Below, piece by piece: positions 11,055 to 20,711 of a stretch of DNA of 64,000 nt; within the stretch, counting starts at the first letter, position 1, and each line of letters opens with the position of its first letter. The position numbers and the translations under genes were made by a program. The DNA is from Cytophagales bacterium. Its GTDB lineage: Bacteria; Bacteroidota; Bacteroidia; Cytophagales; Bernardetiaceae. The DNA lies in contig RDZD01000027.1 in assembly GCA_004293815.1 (NCBI GenBank), positions 3,260 to 67,259 on the forward strand. The letters are read 5' to 3'. A model generated the notes under the pieces. It searched no databases. It was not told where the DNA came from and worked only from the letters and a program-made list of their open reading frames with translations.

Positions 11055-11384
11055 GCGGTTGTTCGTTTTGCCCACTATGACCCATAGTGCACTTTGTATG
11101 CCAAGCTCTGCAAACTGTCCAAAGTGTCAGTTCTGCTACATTTTACTGACAAATGAATCCCTAGCCAAGTAGAAAAAAATGACGAAATGACAGGTTTTTC
11201 TATAACTCTGACAATATCTACTTAGCCATATCCTTGTAGTTTTAAGGAACTAAGCTGTTCGCGCGTATATGGCAGCAAGCTCAAGAAAAACTACATGATG
11301 CTTTGGGCTTGTGAAACAGACTTAGGCAACATTCAAAACAGCAAAAAAGGACGGACTTGAGTACTTAAGTAAAAGGCTCACAAG
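11055..11384. other. intergenic region upstream of groESL
   Basis: Apart from the dyad at 11073-11089, about 330 bp hold no supported gene or clear terminator. The stretch separates the groESL promoter from the end of the minus-strand SGNH hydrolase gene. Confidence 0.5.
11073..11089. promoter_or_regulatory. perfect dyad upstream of the groESL promoter
   Basis: CACTATG and CATAGTG are separated by ACC, a perfect 7-bp dyad lying 19 bp upstream of the -33 element of groESL. It could be an operator; it does not resemble CIRCE. No regulator was identified. Confidence 0.35.
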
Positions 11385-13223
11385 CTACTTTTGAATGAGC
11401 AGCTGCATGCCAATTTGCAATTTATCTGAAGATAGCCCATTCAATTTTTTGATTTGTGCTACACTAGACCCGTATTTACGTGCAATGTCCCAGAGATTAT
11501 CGCCATTTACCACACGGTGAACAATTTTTCCTTTAACAACGCTTTGCGTGTTTTTGCTACTTTTTGAATTGGAGGTTGCAGATTGATTGCTACTTGTTTT
11601 TGTCGATGCAACATAACCAGACTGGTAAATAACAAGCTTTCGACCTGCCACAATAGTGTTGCCAGTGAGTCCATTCCAGCGTTTCAGTTCACTCACTGAC
11701 ACATTAAACTTTCCAGCTATAAAACCTAAATTGTCTCCGTTTCGGATTGTATAAGAGACCTTTGCCCCCTTTCCCCCTACCGTTTTACTGCTGGCTGTAC
11801 TCGTCTTCTTTTTGACTACTTCAGCCTCACGCGTCTCTATGACAGGTTTTGTGCTGGCAAAGACAGCACTTTCTGCGTCAAAAGAAGGAGTATTTTCTAG
11901 CACAAACTCCGCTAAAGTGGGGTTGATAAGCCATGTCAAATATGTATTCAATAAAGCATTGAAAAATAGCTCTCCTTTCAACTTATAACCAACAGAGCTG
12001 AGGTGAAGCATATCATAAGCCACCAAGTCGTGTTGAGACCATTTACGCACCGAATACTTACCACCAGCTATGCGATGGTAGTCATAGTAGGCGCAACCTC
12101 GTTCCATAGCTACCTTACGGCTCAGGCTTGCATACAACTCGCCACCTGTGACATGTGAGCGACCTCTGGCAACATCTTGAGGGTTGGTAATAAGAATGCA
12201 AGCATCGGGAGCAGCGGTTCTGATGCTATCTATGATTTTATTGAGCCCGCGTTCCATGTAAGCAGCAGGGAATCCTCCACCGTAGTAGTCATTTACACCA
12301 ATATCTAAAATAACCAAATCAGGCTCATAGGCACTTAACTGCCTATTAAATAAATCTTGACGCAGTAAACTCGCAAAACCTGCCCCGTTGATTCCAGCTG
12401 AGCTATACAGCACGCCACTGTCTTCTTTGCTGATAATTTGTATGCCATAGCCCTCCCAAAATGATTGCTCTGGTTTCGTGCGAACAGTTCGGAACTCTAA
12501 AACACGACTTGGTACTTCCGGTAAGGTAATTTCTGTATAAGGATATCCCGTACCAGCTTGGGGAGAGCAACGCACCCTCATTGGCGGTTTGGCGGGATTG
12601 TAGTATACGTCCAAATCAAAACTCTGCGTGCTGAGCTTACAAAACACACGTATCTTATTGAAATGTGGCTTGAGAATGCCTTCTCTAAAAGTCATTTTAA
12701 AACTTGCCCCACTTTGGCGAGTCTGTACACTTACACCTGAAACCCCTAAAGGTAGAGAAGGATTTTTATGAATATTACGAGCTGATGTCCAGTAGCCAGA
12801 GTGATCACAAAGATAATCGTCTGCGGAATTTGTTCCAGCCGCTGAATAAGGGAATATCAAACCACGCCCTCCCTCGCCAAAGGTGTTTTGAAGACGTTTG
12901 CGAAATTCTGCCGTAAAAACACCAGATTGTATGTGTGAGTCTCCTATCTGAACAATGCGCAGCTGTTTGTTGGAGACATGTTTTAGTTTTTCAAAAAAAG
13001 GCTTTAATGCGCTAGTATCTTTCCATTCAAAATGGTTGTCATCGTATGCTATAAAGGAATATTGCTGACCATAAACCAAATGCCTCTGAACATAAGCAGG
13101 ATTTTTTACGGAATCAGCATGGGGTACCTTGAGGATCTTTCGCGGCGTGTAACTTGCCGCAATAGTGAGTGCCCAAACGGACAAAAAAACTAATCCTGTG
13201 CGTAGTAAGAAATATTTTGTCAT
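11385..13223 (-). CDS. secreted SGNH/GDSL hydrolase with two LysM domains
   Basis: Exported esterase-like protein likely acting on cell-wall or surface polysaccharide. An N-terminal signal sequence (MTKYFLLRTGLVFLSVWAL) is followed by an SGNH catalytic domain: block I VQIGDSHIQSG with the nucleophile Ser, a block III-type ILDIGVNDYYGGG, and block V DMLHLSSVGY with the catalytic His. A linker then leads to two LysM domains, starting YTIRNGDNLGFIA and HRVVNGDNLWDIA, which bind N-acetylglucosamine polymers. A TTG at 13259 opens the frame; the ATG at 13223 fits the signal peptide and is preferred. A peptidoglycan O-acetylesterase role is a reasonable guess, not shown. Confidence 0.85.
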   Translation of the reverse strand: MTKYFLLRTGLVFLSVWALTIAASYTPRKILKVPHADSVKNPAYVQRHLVYGQQYSFIAYDDNHFEWKDTSALKPFFEKLKHVSNKQLRIVQIGDSHIQSGVFTAEFRKRLQNTFGEGGRGLIFPYSAAGTNSADDYLCDHSGYWTSARNIHKNPSLPLGVSGVSVQTRQSGASFKMTFREGILKPHFNKIRVFCKLSTQSFDLDVYYNPAKPPMRVRCSPQAGTGYPYTEITLPEVPSRVLEFRTVRTKPEQSFWEGYGIQIISKEDSGVLYSSAGINGAGFASLLRQDLFNRQLSAYEPDLVILDIGVNDYYGGGFPAAYMERGLNKIIDSIRTAAPDACILITNPQDVARGRSHVTGGELYASLSRKVAMERGCAYYDYHRIAGGKYSVRKWSQHDLVAYDMLHLSSVGYKLKGELFFNALLNTYLTWLINPTLAEFVLENTPSFDAESAVFASTKPVIETREAEVVKKKTSTASSKTVGGKGAKVSYTIRNGDNLGFIAGKFNVSVSELKRWNGLTGNTIVAGRKLVIYQSGYVASTKTSSNQSATSNSKSSKNTQSVVKGKIVHRVVNGDNLWDIARKYGSSVAQIKKLNGLSSDKLQIGMQLLIQK

Positions 13224-13369
13224 TGTTGATAGAGATATAGCCAGTTTATTTAACCGCAAAGGTCTTGATTATAAGCATTTAATCCAAATCCTGAACATGC
13301 ATTAACATTTATACAATAGCAATCACTTGTTTATCAAACACTTGAGTTAATAAAAAAAATCCTAATAAA

Positions 13370-13411
13370 AAAGATTCAAAGCAAGCTTTTGAGAGCCTAC
13401 TTTGAATCTTT
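13370..13411 (-). terminator. terminator of the GldK-like gene
   Basis: Perfect 12-bp inverted repeat, AAAGATTCAAAG (13370-13381) and CTTTGAATCTTT (13400-13411). On the minus strand it is followed by a T-rich stretch and lies about 35 bp after the GldK-like stop codon. Confidence 0.8.
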
Positions 13412-13446
13412 ATACTAGGATAAAACTTCCGAATGATAACTTAACT

Positions 13447-14502
13447 CTAGAATTCCATGCCAGATGAGCGACCTAAATAAGTCATTGCGCAACGGAAACC
13501 TACAAAAGAGCGTGCAGAGTCTTCATATTCATATGCACGTGTACCTGTTTCAATGTAGAAAGCAATATCTTTCCAAGAGCCTCCGCGAATCAACTTACGT
13601 GGTTCGTTCGGATCAAAATAAGTTGGGTTCAAGTCCCAAACGAGTTGCATAGCACTCTCAATGTAAGCATCTTCTGTCCATTCAGCTACGTTGCCAGCCA
13701 TGTCATAAAGACCATAATCATTAGGGAAGAAAGCTGCAACAGGGTTGGTATATTGGAAACCATCATCGTAGTAGTTGCCACGGCCTGGCTTGAAGTTAGC
13801 TAGTGCACAACCTTTTGCATTACGAACATAAGGGCCACCCCAAGGATATTTCGCCATATCGCGACCACCACGTGAAGCATATTCCCACTCTGCTTCAGAA
13901 GGCAATCTAAATTTAGGTACAGGAAACTTACCTTTGCCCTCGCGAGCATCATTCATAAATTTAGTACGCCATGCGCAGAATATTTTTGTAGCACACCAAG
14001 TAACACCTACCACAGGATAGTCGTCATAGGCAGGGTGTCCATAGTAGTTTTCTACCATCGGATCGCCATAGTGGTGAGAGAAATCGTCTGTCCAAACAGT
14101 AGTATCAGGATAAACTAGAGCTTTTATTTCTTCTTCTGTGAAAGCCTGCTTCTCGCCGCTGCAATTCTCCATAGAGTCTTCAGGGTTTTGGCTCATTTCA
14201 TCCAGAAACTGGCGATACTCGTTATTGGTAATCTCGGTTTCGTCCATATAAAAACCACCAATCGTAATTTGGCGATTCATGTTAGTGCGTGAAGAAGCAA
14301 TATCTTCATCAGCTTGACCCATGTGGAAAACACCAGCAGGCACTGTGATCATACCGTAAGGCACTTCTTGCCTCCAGCCCTCACGCCCTTGTACACCCGT
14401 GAGTTGTCCTTCAAGACTATTACCCATTCTACAACTCTGAACCAAAAGTGCAGTACCAGCCAGTATGGCAAAGACGGGGCTACGGAAAAAGGCTTTCATC
14501 AT
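13447..14502 (-). CDS. GldK-like gliding/T9SS lipoprotein (SUMF1/FGE fold)
   Basis: Lipoprotein with a formylglycine-generating-enzyme-like (SUMF1) domain, closest in pattern to GldK, a ring component of the type IX secretion and gliding machinery. The lipoprotein signal ends in ALLVQSC. The domain starts at GMITVPAGVFHMGQADEDI and contains DETEITNNEYRQF, RLPSEAEWEYASRGG, MAGNVAEWTEDAY and finally RKLIRGGSWKD with SFVGFRCAM. The frame opens further upstream, but the ATG at 14502 (MMKAFF) gives a signal peptide with the lipobox at residue 24. No gldL, gldM or gldN follows, so this is a stand-alone copy. It could equally be a GldJ-type paralogue. Confidence 0.8.
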   Translation of the reverse strand: MMKAFFRSPVFAILAGTALLVQSCRMGNSLEGQLTGVQGREGWRQEVPYGMITVPAGVFHMGQADEDIASSRTNMNRQITIGGFYMDETEITNNEYRQFLDEMSQNPEDSMENCSGEKQAFTEEEIKALVYPDTTVWTDDFSHHYGDPMVENYYGHPAYDDYPVVGVTWCATKIFCAWRTKFMNDAREGKGKFPVPKFRLPSEAEWEYASRGGRDMAKYPWGGPYVRNAKGCALANFKPGRGNYYDDGFQYTNPVAAFFPNDYGLYDMAGNVAEWTEDAYIESAMQLVWDLNPTYFDPNEPRKLIRGGSWKDIAFYIETGTRAYEYEDSARSFVGFRCAMTYLGRSSGMEF

Positions 14503-15106
14503 AACAAATAAATTTTTCAGATATTTATTTTGTATTTCGGAAGTTTTACTACTCTCCATCCAACAATATGTGGAGGCGAGCATTAATACATTTTCACTTT
14601 AATAAACACACAGATTTAACTTTTATTATTAAGCACGCTATTTTTTTCTTTGTTGCAAAGAAAATTTCGCTTGGGTGCTTGAGTTTTGAAAGCTCGTAAT
14701 TTGTGTATCTACTTATTTGTTTAAACAACGCGACAAAGTTTTGAATTATTGCCAAGAGAACAAAAAAAAATGTACTTTTTTTTCAATAAAAATTTATTAA
14801 TCGAATATTAATCGGTGTTAGTCTAAAAAAAACACCCTTTTATCGAATTAAGGCAACCTTTTGTGAGAGGTAATTCCGTTGAATGCCGTGAATTAAGTTG
14901 TTGATAATCAAGATATTTATTTCGACTTTTTGTCAAATAAATCGCTTTTAGGCTCTGCATTATAGATTGTCTTTTGGGACCTAAATTTTGACAACTCATT
15001 TTTTAGAATGAAAAAATATCTACTTTCGCAACCTAGAAACGCCACTCAACAAGCTAATAGTTTTGTAAATATCTAAAAATCAATTATTTTAAAAAATATT
15101 GTATTT
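14503..15106. other. divergent intergenic region
   Basis: About 600 bp of AT-rich DNA between the divergent GldK-like and S46 peptidase genes. A -7-like box TACTTTCG (15021-15028) lies about 80 bp before the peptidase start, but no TTTG is found at the right distance. Direct repeats of ATTAATCG occur near 14800. No gene is supported. Confidence 0.5.
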
Positions 15107-17239
15107 ATGAAAAAGAGAATATCTTTCTTTCTTGCTTTGTTTTTTGTATGCATAGCAACTATCTCAAAAGCGGACGAAGGTATGTGGTTGCCTTTGTTTA
15201 TTAAGCGTTTGAACTACGAAGATATGCAAAAGAAAGGTCTTAAGCTTACAGCAGAAGAACTTTATAGCATCAATAACTCGTCTCTTAAAGATGCGATTGT
15301 GTCTCTAGGCGGCTTCTGCACGGCCGAAGTGATTTCACAAGAAGGCCTTCTACTTACCAATCACCACTGTGCTTTTGATTTGATTCAAAGCCACAGTTCA
15401 CCTGAAAAAGACTATTTGACTAATGGTTTTTGGGCTATGAGTCGCGATCAAGAGTTACCGAACCCTGGTTTGTTTGTAAACTTTTTGGTGCGTATAGAAG
15501 ATGTAACAGCCCGTGTAACGCAAGAGCTTGGAGGGCTCCAGGAGCCACTTCGTAAAGCGAAAGCGATGGAGGTAGGCAAAAAGATAGCTGAAGAAGCCGT
15601 AAAAGGTTCACATTACAACGCTGTTGTGAAAGACTTTTTTCATGGTAACGAATTCTATTTATTTGTTTTAGAGACTTTTACGGACGTACGTTTGGTGGGC
15701 GCACCTCCTTCTTCTATAGGCAAGTTTGGTGGTGATACGGACAATTGGATGTGGCCACGTCACACAGGCGATTTTTCACTCCTGCGCGTATATGCAGGAG
15801 CTGATGGAAAACCTGCTCCTTATTCTGCTTCTAACGTTCCCTATAAGCCTAAGCATTCTTTGCCAATTTCTATGCGTGGTATCAAAGAAGGTGATTTTAG
15901 CATGACCTTTGGCTACCCTGGCCGCACCCAGCGTTACAGAGTATCTGAGGCTTTAAAAATGGACTACGATATCTCAAACCCTACCCGTGTGGCTTTGCGC
16001 GAAACCCGCCTCAATACTTGGAAGGCTGATATGAATAAGTCGGACAAAGTACGCATACAGTATGCTGGCAAGCATGCTTATATCGCCAACTACTGGAAGT
16101 TCTTTATGGGAGAAAATCGTGGCCTCAAGCGTTTGGGTACAATCCAGCAGCGCGAAAAAGAAGAAGCTGTTTATCAAGAATGGGCTAATAAAAATGGTTC
16201 GGAGGAGCAAAAACAGGCTCTTACACGCATGAAGGAAGCTATAGCAAAGATGCGCAAGGTAGAAAAAACGAGACAGTCTTATAATGAAGGTGTGCTGGGT
16301 ATAGAAATTTTTGAGTTCTCTTCGCAAATACTGCCCTTGACAAAACCAGAAGCGGCTGCTTTGTTAAATGATCCAGAACTTATTAAGGAACTCAAGGCAA
16401 CAGGCGAGCTACACTTCAAAGACTATAACGTATCCACAGACCAGAAACTGTTTGTAGCGTTAATGAAAATGTATGCAGAAAACGTGCCTGCTGACCAAAG
16501 ACCTGCCGTTACTAATGCAATTTTAGCGAAAGGTAATTTAGAAAAGGTGGCCGCTGGAATTTACAGCAAAAGTATTTTTACAGACAAGGCTCGTTACATG
16601 GCTTTTTGGGATAAGCCAGATCTTAAAAAGTTGCTTAAAGACCCTGCTTTAGTATTTTTGAAGCCTATCAGTGACTATCATTCTCAAAACATCATGTCTG
16701 AGTTTATGGCGGGTCAAGCCATGTTAGAAGATGCTATGCGTCACTATGCGGCAGGATTGAAAGTACTTTATCCAGACAAAAAGTTTTATCCTGATGCTAA
16801 CTCCACCATGCGCATGTCGTATGGTACTGTGCGCGCCTACGACCCTGCCGATGGGACCTCTTACAAACACATTACAACCATTGATGGCATCATAGAAAAA
16901 GAAGATCCTCAGAATGAAGAGTTTATTGTGCCTGCAAAGCTGAAAGAACTTTATGCAGCTAAGGACTACGGTGTTTATGGCGAAAATGGTACGCTTATCA
17001 CTTGCTTTATCTCAGACAACGATATTACGGGTGGCAACTCTGGAAGTCCTGTCATCAACGGTAAAGGTGAACTTATTGGTCTGGCCTTTGACGGTAACTG
17101 GGAGTCTATGAATGGTAATTTGGTATATGACCCTAAGCTTAAGCGTTGTATTAATGCAGATATTCGCTACGTATTATTTGTCATAGACAAAATGTGTGGT
17201 GCAGGACACTTGGTTAAAGAAATGAAGTTAGTGAACTAA
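15107..17239 (+). CDS. S46 family dipeptidyl peptidase, DPP7-like
   Basis: Periplasmic serine exopeptidase that removes dipeptides from peptide N-termini, used by Bacteroidota in protein nutrition. A signal peptide covers about residues 1-22, so the mature N-terminus is DEGMWLP, typical of S46. The triad is visible: H87 in LLLTNHHCAFD, the Asp in PRHTGDFSLL, and S645 in DITGGNSGSP. Residue 663, in GLAFDGNWE, is Gly as in DPP7, whereas DPP11 has Arg there; this suggests preference for hydrophobic rather than acidic P1 residues. Length (710) is normal. A hairpin terminator follows. Confidence 0.93.
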   Translation: MKKRISFFLALFFVCIATISKADEGMWLPLFIKRLNYEDMQKKGLKLTAEELYSINNSSLKDAIVSLGGFCTAEVISQEGLLLTNHHCAFDLIQSHSSPEKDYLTNGFWAMSRDQELPNPGLFVNFLVRIEDVTARVTQELGGLQEPLRKAKAMEVGKKIAEEAVKGSHYNAVVKDFFHGNEFYLFVLETFTDVRLVGAPPSSIGKFGGDTDNWMWPRHTGDFSLLRVYAGADGKPAPYSASNVPYKPKHSLPISMRGIKEGDFSMTFGYPGRTQRYRVSEALKMDYDISNPTRVALRETRLNTWKADMNKSDKVRIQYAGKHAYIANYWKFFMGENRGLKRLGTIQQREKEEAVYQEWANKNGSEEQKQALTRMKEAIAKMRKVEKTRQSYNEGVLGIEIFEFSSQILPLTKPEAAALLNDPELIKELKATGELHFKDYNVSTDQKLFVALMKMYAENVPADQRPAVTNAILAKGNLEKVAAGIYSKSIFTDKARYMAFWDKPDLKKLLKDPALVFLKPISDYHSQNIMSEFMAGQAMLEDAMRHYAAGLKVLYPDKKFYPDANSTMRMSYGTVRAYDPADGTSYKHITTIDGIIEKEDPQNEEFIVPAKLKELYAAKDYGVYGENGTLITCFISDNDITGGNSGSPVINGKGELIGLAFDGNWESMNGNLVYDPKLKRCINADIRYVLFVIDKMCGAGHLVKEMKLVN

Positions 17240-17268
17240 ATTTTCTTTATCTGGCGACAGTTTATAAG

Positions 17269-17316
17269 AGTGGTGCTGATTTTCCTGAGAGTTTTTTAGG
17301 GAATATCAACACCACT
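17269..17316 (+). terminator. terminator after the S46 peptidase
   Basis: Arms AGTGGTGCTGAT (17269-17280) and ATCAACACCACT (17305-17316) pair over 12 positions with one G-U pair and are followed by TTTTG. A smaller nested stem lies in the loop. Confidence 0.65.
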
Positions 17317-17418
17317 TTTGCATATCAGTTAATAACTTTAAATCTTCCTGTATACCCAAGCAGGCATCGCAGGGAGGTTTATATTAGAGATTTGCTTTGT
17401 AATTTATTTGAACTTATC

Positions 17419-17442
17419 TTTCGCATTCTCCGATATGCGAAA
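17419..17442 (+). promoter_or_regulatory. hairpin in the hisG leader
   Basis: Perfect 8-bp dyad TTTCGCAT / ATGCGAAA with an 8-nt loop, ending 18 bp before the hisG ATG. It is followed by an A-run, not a T-run, so it is not a terminator in this direction. It could affect translation or bind a regulator; the role is unknown. Confidence 0.35.
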
Positions 17443-17460
17443 AAAAACAAAACGTATTTC

Positions 17461-18324
17461 ATGACCCCAAAAATCAGATTAGCCATTCAGAAATCAGGAC
17501 GTTTGCAAGAAGCCTCTCTTAAACTGCTTAGAGAATGCGGCATACGTATAGAAAACGTCAGAGAGGGGCAGTTGATGGTGCCCACTCAAAACTTCCCTAT
17601 GGACTTGCTGTTTTTGAGAAATGCGGATATTCCTCGTTATCTTGAAGACGGTGTGGCGGATTTGGGTATCATTGGCCAAAATCTTGTTTATGAAGAAGGA
17701 AACAAACTACCTGTGCTCAAAAAGTTGGGTTTTTCAAAATGTCGCTTGTCTTTAGCCGTACCAAACGATTTAGATTTTACGCATAGAAGCTGGTTTGAAG
17801 GCAAAAAAATAGCGACTTCTTACCCCAACTCAGTTCGCCAGTACCTTGATCAGCACAAACTCAAGGCAGAAATTCACTACATTTCAGGCTCAGTAGAAAT
17901 CGCCCCGCGTATAGGTTTGGCAGATGCCATTTGTGATATTGTCAGCACGGGTAGCACCTTGTTTCAGAATAATCTCAAAGAAGTAGAGGTCATGCTCAAA
18001 TCAGAAGCCTGCCTAGTAGGCTCTCCGCTTATGCGAGATGAATTGAAGCCACTTTTAGATAAGTTTCTATTTCGTATAAATGCTTCTCAATCATCCAAAA
18101 ACAATAAATATGTCCTTTTAAATGCGCCTAACCATCAAATAGGTGAAATCACTAAAATTCTGCCCGGCATGAAAAGTCCCACCGTGATTCCGCTGGTGGC
18201 AGAAGGTTGGAGCTCGGTTCATTCTGTCATTAATGAAAATGATTTTTGGGAAGTGATAGACCAGCTCAAAGCAGCTGGTGCAGAGGGGATTCTGATAGTC
18301 CCTATTGAAAAAATGATTCCCTAA
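17461..18324 (+). CDS. hisG: ATP phosphoribosyltransferase, long form
   Basis: First enzyme of histidine synthesis: joins ATP and PRPP to give phosphoribosyl-ATP. At 287 residues it is the long, HisZ-independent form with a C-terminal ACT-like regulatory domain for histidine feedback. Visible are KIRLAIQKSGRLQEASLKLL at the start, the DLGIIGQNLV segment, the PRPP-binding region with DAICDIVSTGSTL, and a C-terminal half containing PGMKSPTVIPL. The frame opens with TTG at 17392, but the ATG at 17461 is the expected start. No other his gene is next to it in this window. Its 3' end overlaps ribD by 23 bp, tail to tail. Confidence 0.95.
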   Translation: MTPKIRLAIQKSGRLQEASLKLLRECGIRIENVREGQLMVPTQNFPMDLLFLRNADIPRYLEDGVADLGIIGQNLVYEEGNKLPVLKKLGFSKCRLSLAVPNDLDFTHRSWFEGKKIATSYPNSVRQYLDQHKLKAEIHYISGSVEIAPRIGLADAICDIVSTGSTLFQNNLKEVEVMLKSEACLVGSPLMRDELKPLLDKFLFRINASQSSKNNKYVLLNAPNHQIGEITKILPGMKSPTVIPLVAEGWSSVHSVINENDFWEVIDQLKAAGAEGILIVPIEKMIP

Positions 18325-19339
18325 AAAGTGTAAAAATTCTATCATCAGCCACGTTTGCAGTCTGTGCAAGACTCATGTCCAACCCCTTGGGTGCTGGCAG
18401 ACCTTTGTGTAAAATCTGCTCGTTTACAATCACTCGCGCTTCGTCCCAAAGCGCGTTTTTGATAAGAGCCTCATGTACTTGCTGTCCACCCTCAACTAAG
18501 ACAGAGCCAATACCTATTTGATAAAGTTTTTCAAAAACACCTTTCAAAAAATCTTGATGTTCTATATAAATTTGCCGCTCGGTTGCGATGTCTTTTTTTT
18601 GATGAAAAACTAATCCTTTGTCGTGTTTAAACACCTTAAAATCTTGGCTTAGAGATAGATTTCTATCCAAAACAACAGGAATGGGCTGATTAGATTGTCC
18701 AAATCGGGCACTGAGGCGAGGGTTATCAGCTAAAACAGTACCGCTTCCCACTAAGATAGCGTCTTCTTGTGCACGCCATTTATGTACAAGTCGGTTGGTG
18801 AGAGCGTTTGAAATGGGGATAGGTTTCTTGTCAAGCTGGCTAATATACCCATCAGCAGACTGGGCATACTTGAGAAGAATATAAGCACGCTTTTTTAAAA
18901 TATTCGTCAAAAAACGCCTGTTCAGGTGCTTGGCTTCGCGTTCGCATAAGCCCACCCGCACCTGCGCACCTGACTGCGCCAGTAGCTCTATCCCTTTTCC
19001 CGATACGAGCGGATTGGGGTCTTGCTGCGCTACCACTAAGTTCTTGATGCCTTTTTGGATGAGCAAAAGTGCGCATGGAGGAGTTTTTCCATAATGGGCG
19101 CACGGCTCTAAATTGACGTAGACTGTAGATTTAGCCAATATGTCAGAATCAGATAGGTTCTTTAGCGCATTGACCTCTGCGTGAGATCCCCCGTAACGTT
19201 CATGCCAGCCTTCCCCGATGATGCGTCCATCATATACCACCACACAGCCAACCATGGGATTAGGACTAACCGTGCCTTGTCCACGTGCAGCCAAGAACAA
19301 GGCACGGTTCATAAATAAACGGTCTGACTCTACAAACAT
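18302..19339 (-). CDS. ribD: bifunctional riboflavin deaminase/reductase RibD
   Basis: Two steps of riboflavin synthesis in one protein: deamination of the pyrimidine intermediate, then reduction of its ribose side chain with NADPH. The N-terminal deaminase domain has the zinc motif GGSHAEVNAL (His plus catalytic Glu) and EPCAHYGKTPPCA (two Cys ligands). The C-terminal reductase begins around LLKYAQSADGYISQ and contains ILVGSGTVLADNP and SVLVEGGQQVHEALI. 345 residues is normal. The start codon overlaps the stop of the upstream desaturase by 10 bp (ATGTTTGTAG), so the two are likely co-translated; a second Met at residue 10 is an alternative start. Confidence 0.95.
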   Translation of the reverse strand: MFVESDRLFMNRALFLAARGQGTVSPNPMVGCVVVYDGRIIGEGWHERYGGSHAEVNALKNLSDSDILAKSTVYVNLEPCAHYGKTPPCALLLIQKGIKNLVVAQQDPNPLVSGKGIELLAQSGAQVRVGLCEREAKHLNRRFLTNILKKRAYILLKYAQSADGYISQLDKKPIPISNALTNRLVHKWRAQEDAILVGSGTVLADNPRLSARFGQSNQPIPVVLDRNLSLSQDFKVFKHDKGLVFHQKKDIATERQIYIEHQDFLKGVFEKLYQIGIGSVLVEGGQQVHEALIKNALWDEARVIVNEQILHKGLPAPKGLDMSLAQTANVADDRIFTLFRESFFQ

Positions 19340-20418
19340 TCCTGTCTGCCCATTTTCTTTAAGAAGCTTAGATGCGAGCTAAGCGCACTGCCAAAAGTAG
19401 GATTATTGATATAGGGCAAGTCAAACTCTCTGGCTGTATTCTCTACAATGCGAGACAGCGAGGCGTAGTGTACATGGCAGATATGAGGGAAAAGATGATG
19501 CTCTATCTGAAAGTTAAGTCCACCCGCAATGAAATTCAAGAAAGAATTTTTTTGTGCAAAATCAGCAGTTGTATACAGTTGATGAACAGCCCAGTTATTT
19601 TCAATTTCACCGTCCAAATTCGGTACAGGAAAATGGGTTTCTTCCACCACGTGAGCCATCACAAAAATAATGGTAAGCAAAAAGCCTTCAAAAAAGTGCA
19701 TCACCATCATGCCCAAAAGAACCTGCCACCAAGGCTGAGGTATGATAATAAAGGGCATAACAAAAAACAGAGCAAAATGAAGTGCTTTAAAACCAAACAG
19801 ACTCACATACTCACTTGTAGGGTGAACAGGATAGCGAAAGCCCTTTTCGCGACGCACAAAAATTTTACTAAAATCTTTACGGAATATCCAAGACAAACTG
19901 GCCAAGCAGTAAAGCGGGAGAGCGTAAAAGTGCTGGTAACGATGGAATTTCTGAAGGGGCAGAGAAGGCGACATGCGGATAATCCCCCCAGTATCCAAAT
20001 CTTCATCCATGTCGGGGATGTTGGTGTAGGTGTGGTGTATGGTGTTGTGAACGATTTTCCAAACATAATCGTTAGCACCAATGATGTTGAAGAATTTGCC
20101 TAAAAAGGCGTTGAGTGTGGTGTTATTGGAATAAGAGCCGTGCAACGCATCGTGACAAATGTTGAGTCCAATAAAAGCCGCAAAAGTGCCTAGACCAATC
20201 CAGAGAGGCAAACTTTGCCAGAAAGAAGTCCACTGACCAAACATGAGAGCCCCAAAGAACGCAAACATGCCGCCAATGTAAAAAATAACTTTGAAGTGCA
20301 TGATCCAGTTGCCATGTTTACTGATACCTTTATCAGTAAAGTAAGAATCTACGCGTTGGCGTAAGGTACTTAGAAATTCGCGCTGAGAAATGTGAGAAAA
20401 ACGAATAGGTTGTTGCAT
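19330..20418 (-). CDS. membrane fatty acid desaturase
   Basis: Di-iron acyl-lipid desaturase of the front-end/DesA-like family, introducing a double bond into membrane fatty acids. The three histidine boxes are HDALHG (89-94), HNTIHH (124-129) and QIEHH (304-308); the last box with Gln is typical of front-end and delta-6-type enzymes. There are four or more membrane helices and a conserved AHVVEETHFP segment. No fused cytochrome b5 domain is present, so an external ferredoxin or similar donor is needed. It precedes and overlaps ribD. Regiospecificity cannot be read from the sequence. Confidence 0.92.
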   Translation of the reverse strand: MQQPIRFSHISQREFLSTLRQRVDSYFTDKGISKHGNWIMHFKVIFYIGGMFAFFGALMFGQWTSFWQSLPLWIGLGTFAAFIGLNICHDALHGSYSNNTTLNAFLGKFFNIIGANDYVWKIVHNTIHHTYTNIPDMDEDLDTGGIIRMSPSLPLQKFHRYQHFYALPLYCLASLSWIFRKDFSKIFVRREKGFRYPVHPTSEYVSLFGFKALHFALFFVMPFIIIPQPWWQVLLGMMVMHFFEGFLLTIIFVMAHVVEETHFPVPNLDGEIENNWAVHQLYTTADFAQKNSFLNFIAGGLNFQIEHHLFPHICHVHYASLSRIVENTAREFDLPYINNPTFGSALSSHLSFLKKMGRQECL

Positions 20419-20711
20419 GAGCGATTTTTACCCATAACGGGCTGTTTTGATTTTAAGTGTGGTAAAAGAAATGCGCGCTCATTAAGAATGGGCACTGCTA
20501 TTGAACGTGTAGTTAGAAGTTAGCCAAAAATCCAAATAAGCATAAAAATAGATTCATCTTTAATAACACTTTGCAATAATACAATCTATTGCTCTAATAA
20601 CAAAATTAGACAGACAAAAAGATTGACTTTGTAGCCACTTACCGCTCTGTATTGGTCTAAAACAAGTTTATAAGAATTATTTTTATTGCATTAATAAAAT
20701 GACATCTCAGT

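Noticed and set aside
19372..20103. 243-codon open frame antisense to the fatty acid desaturase
   Set aside because: The desaturase is intact with all His boxes. The antisense product is basic, Lys/His-rich and featureless.
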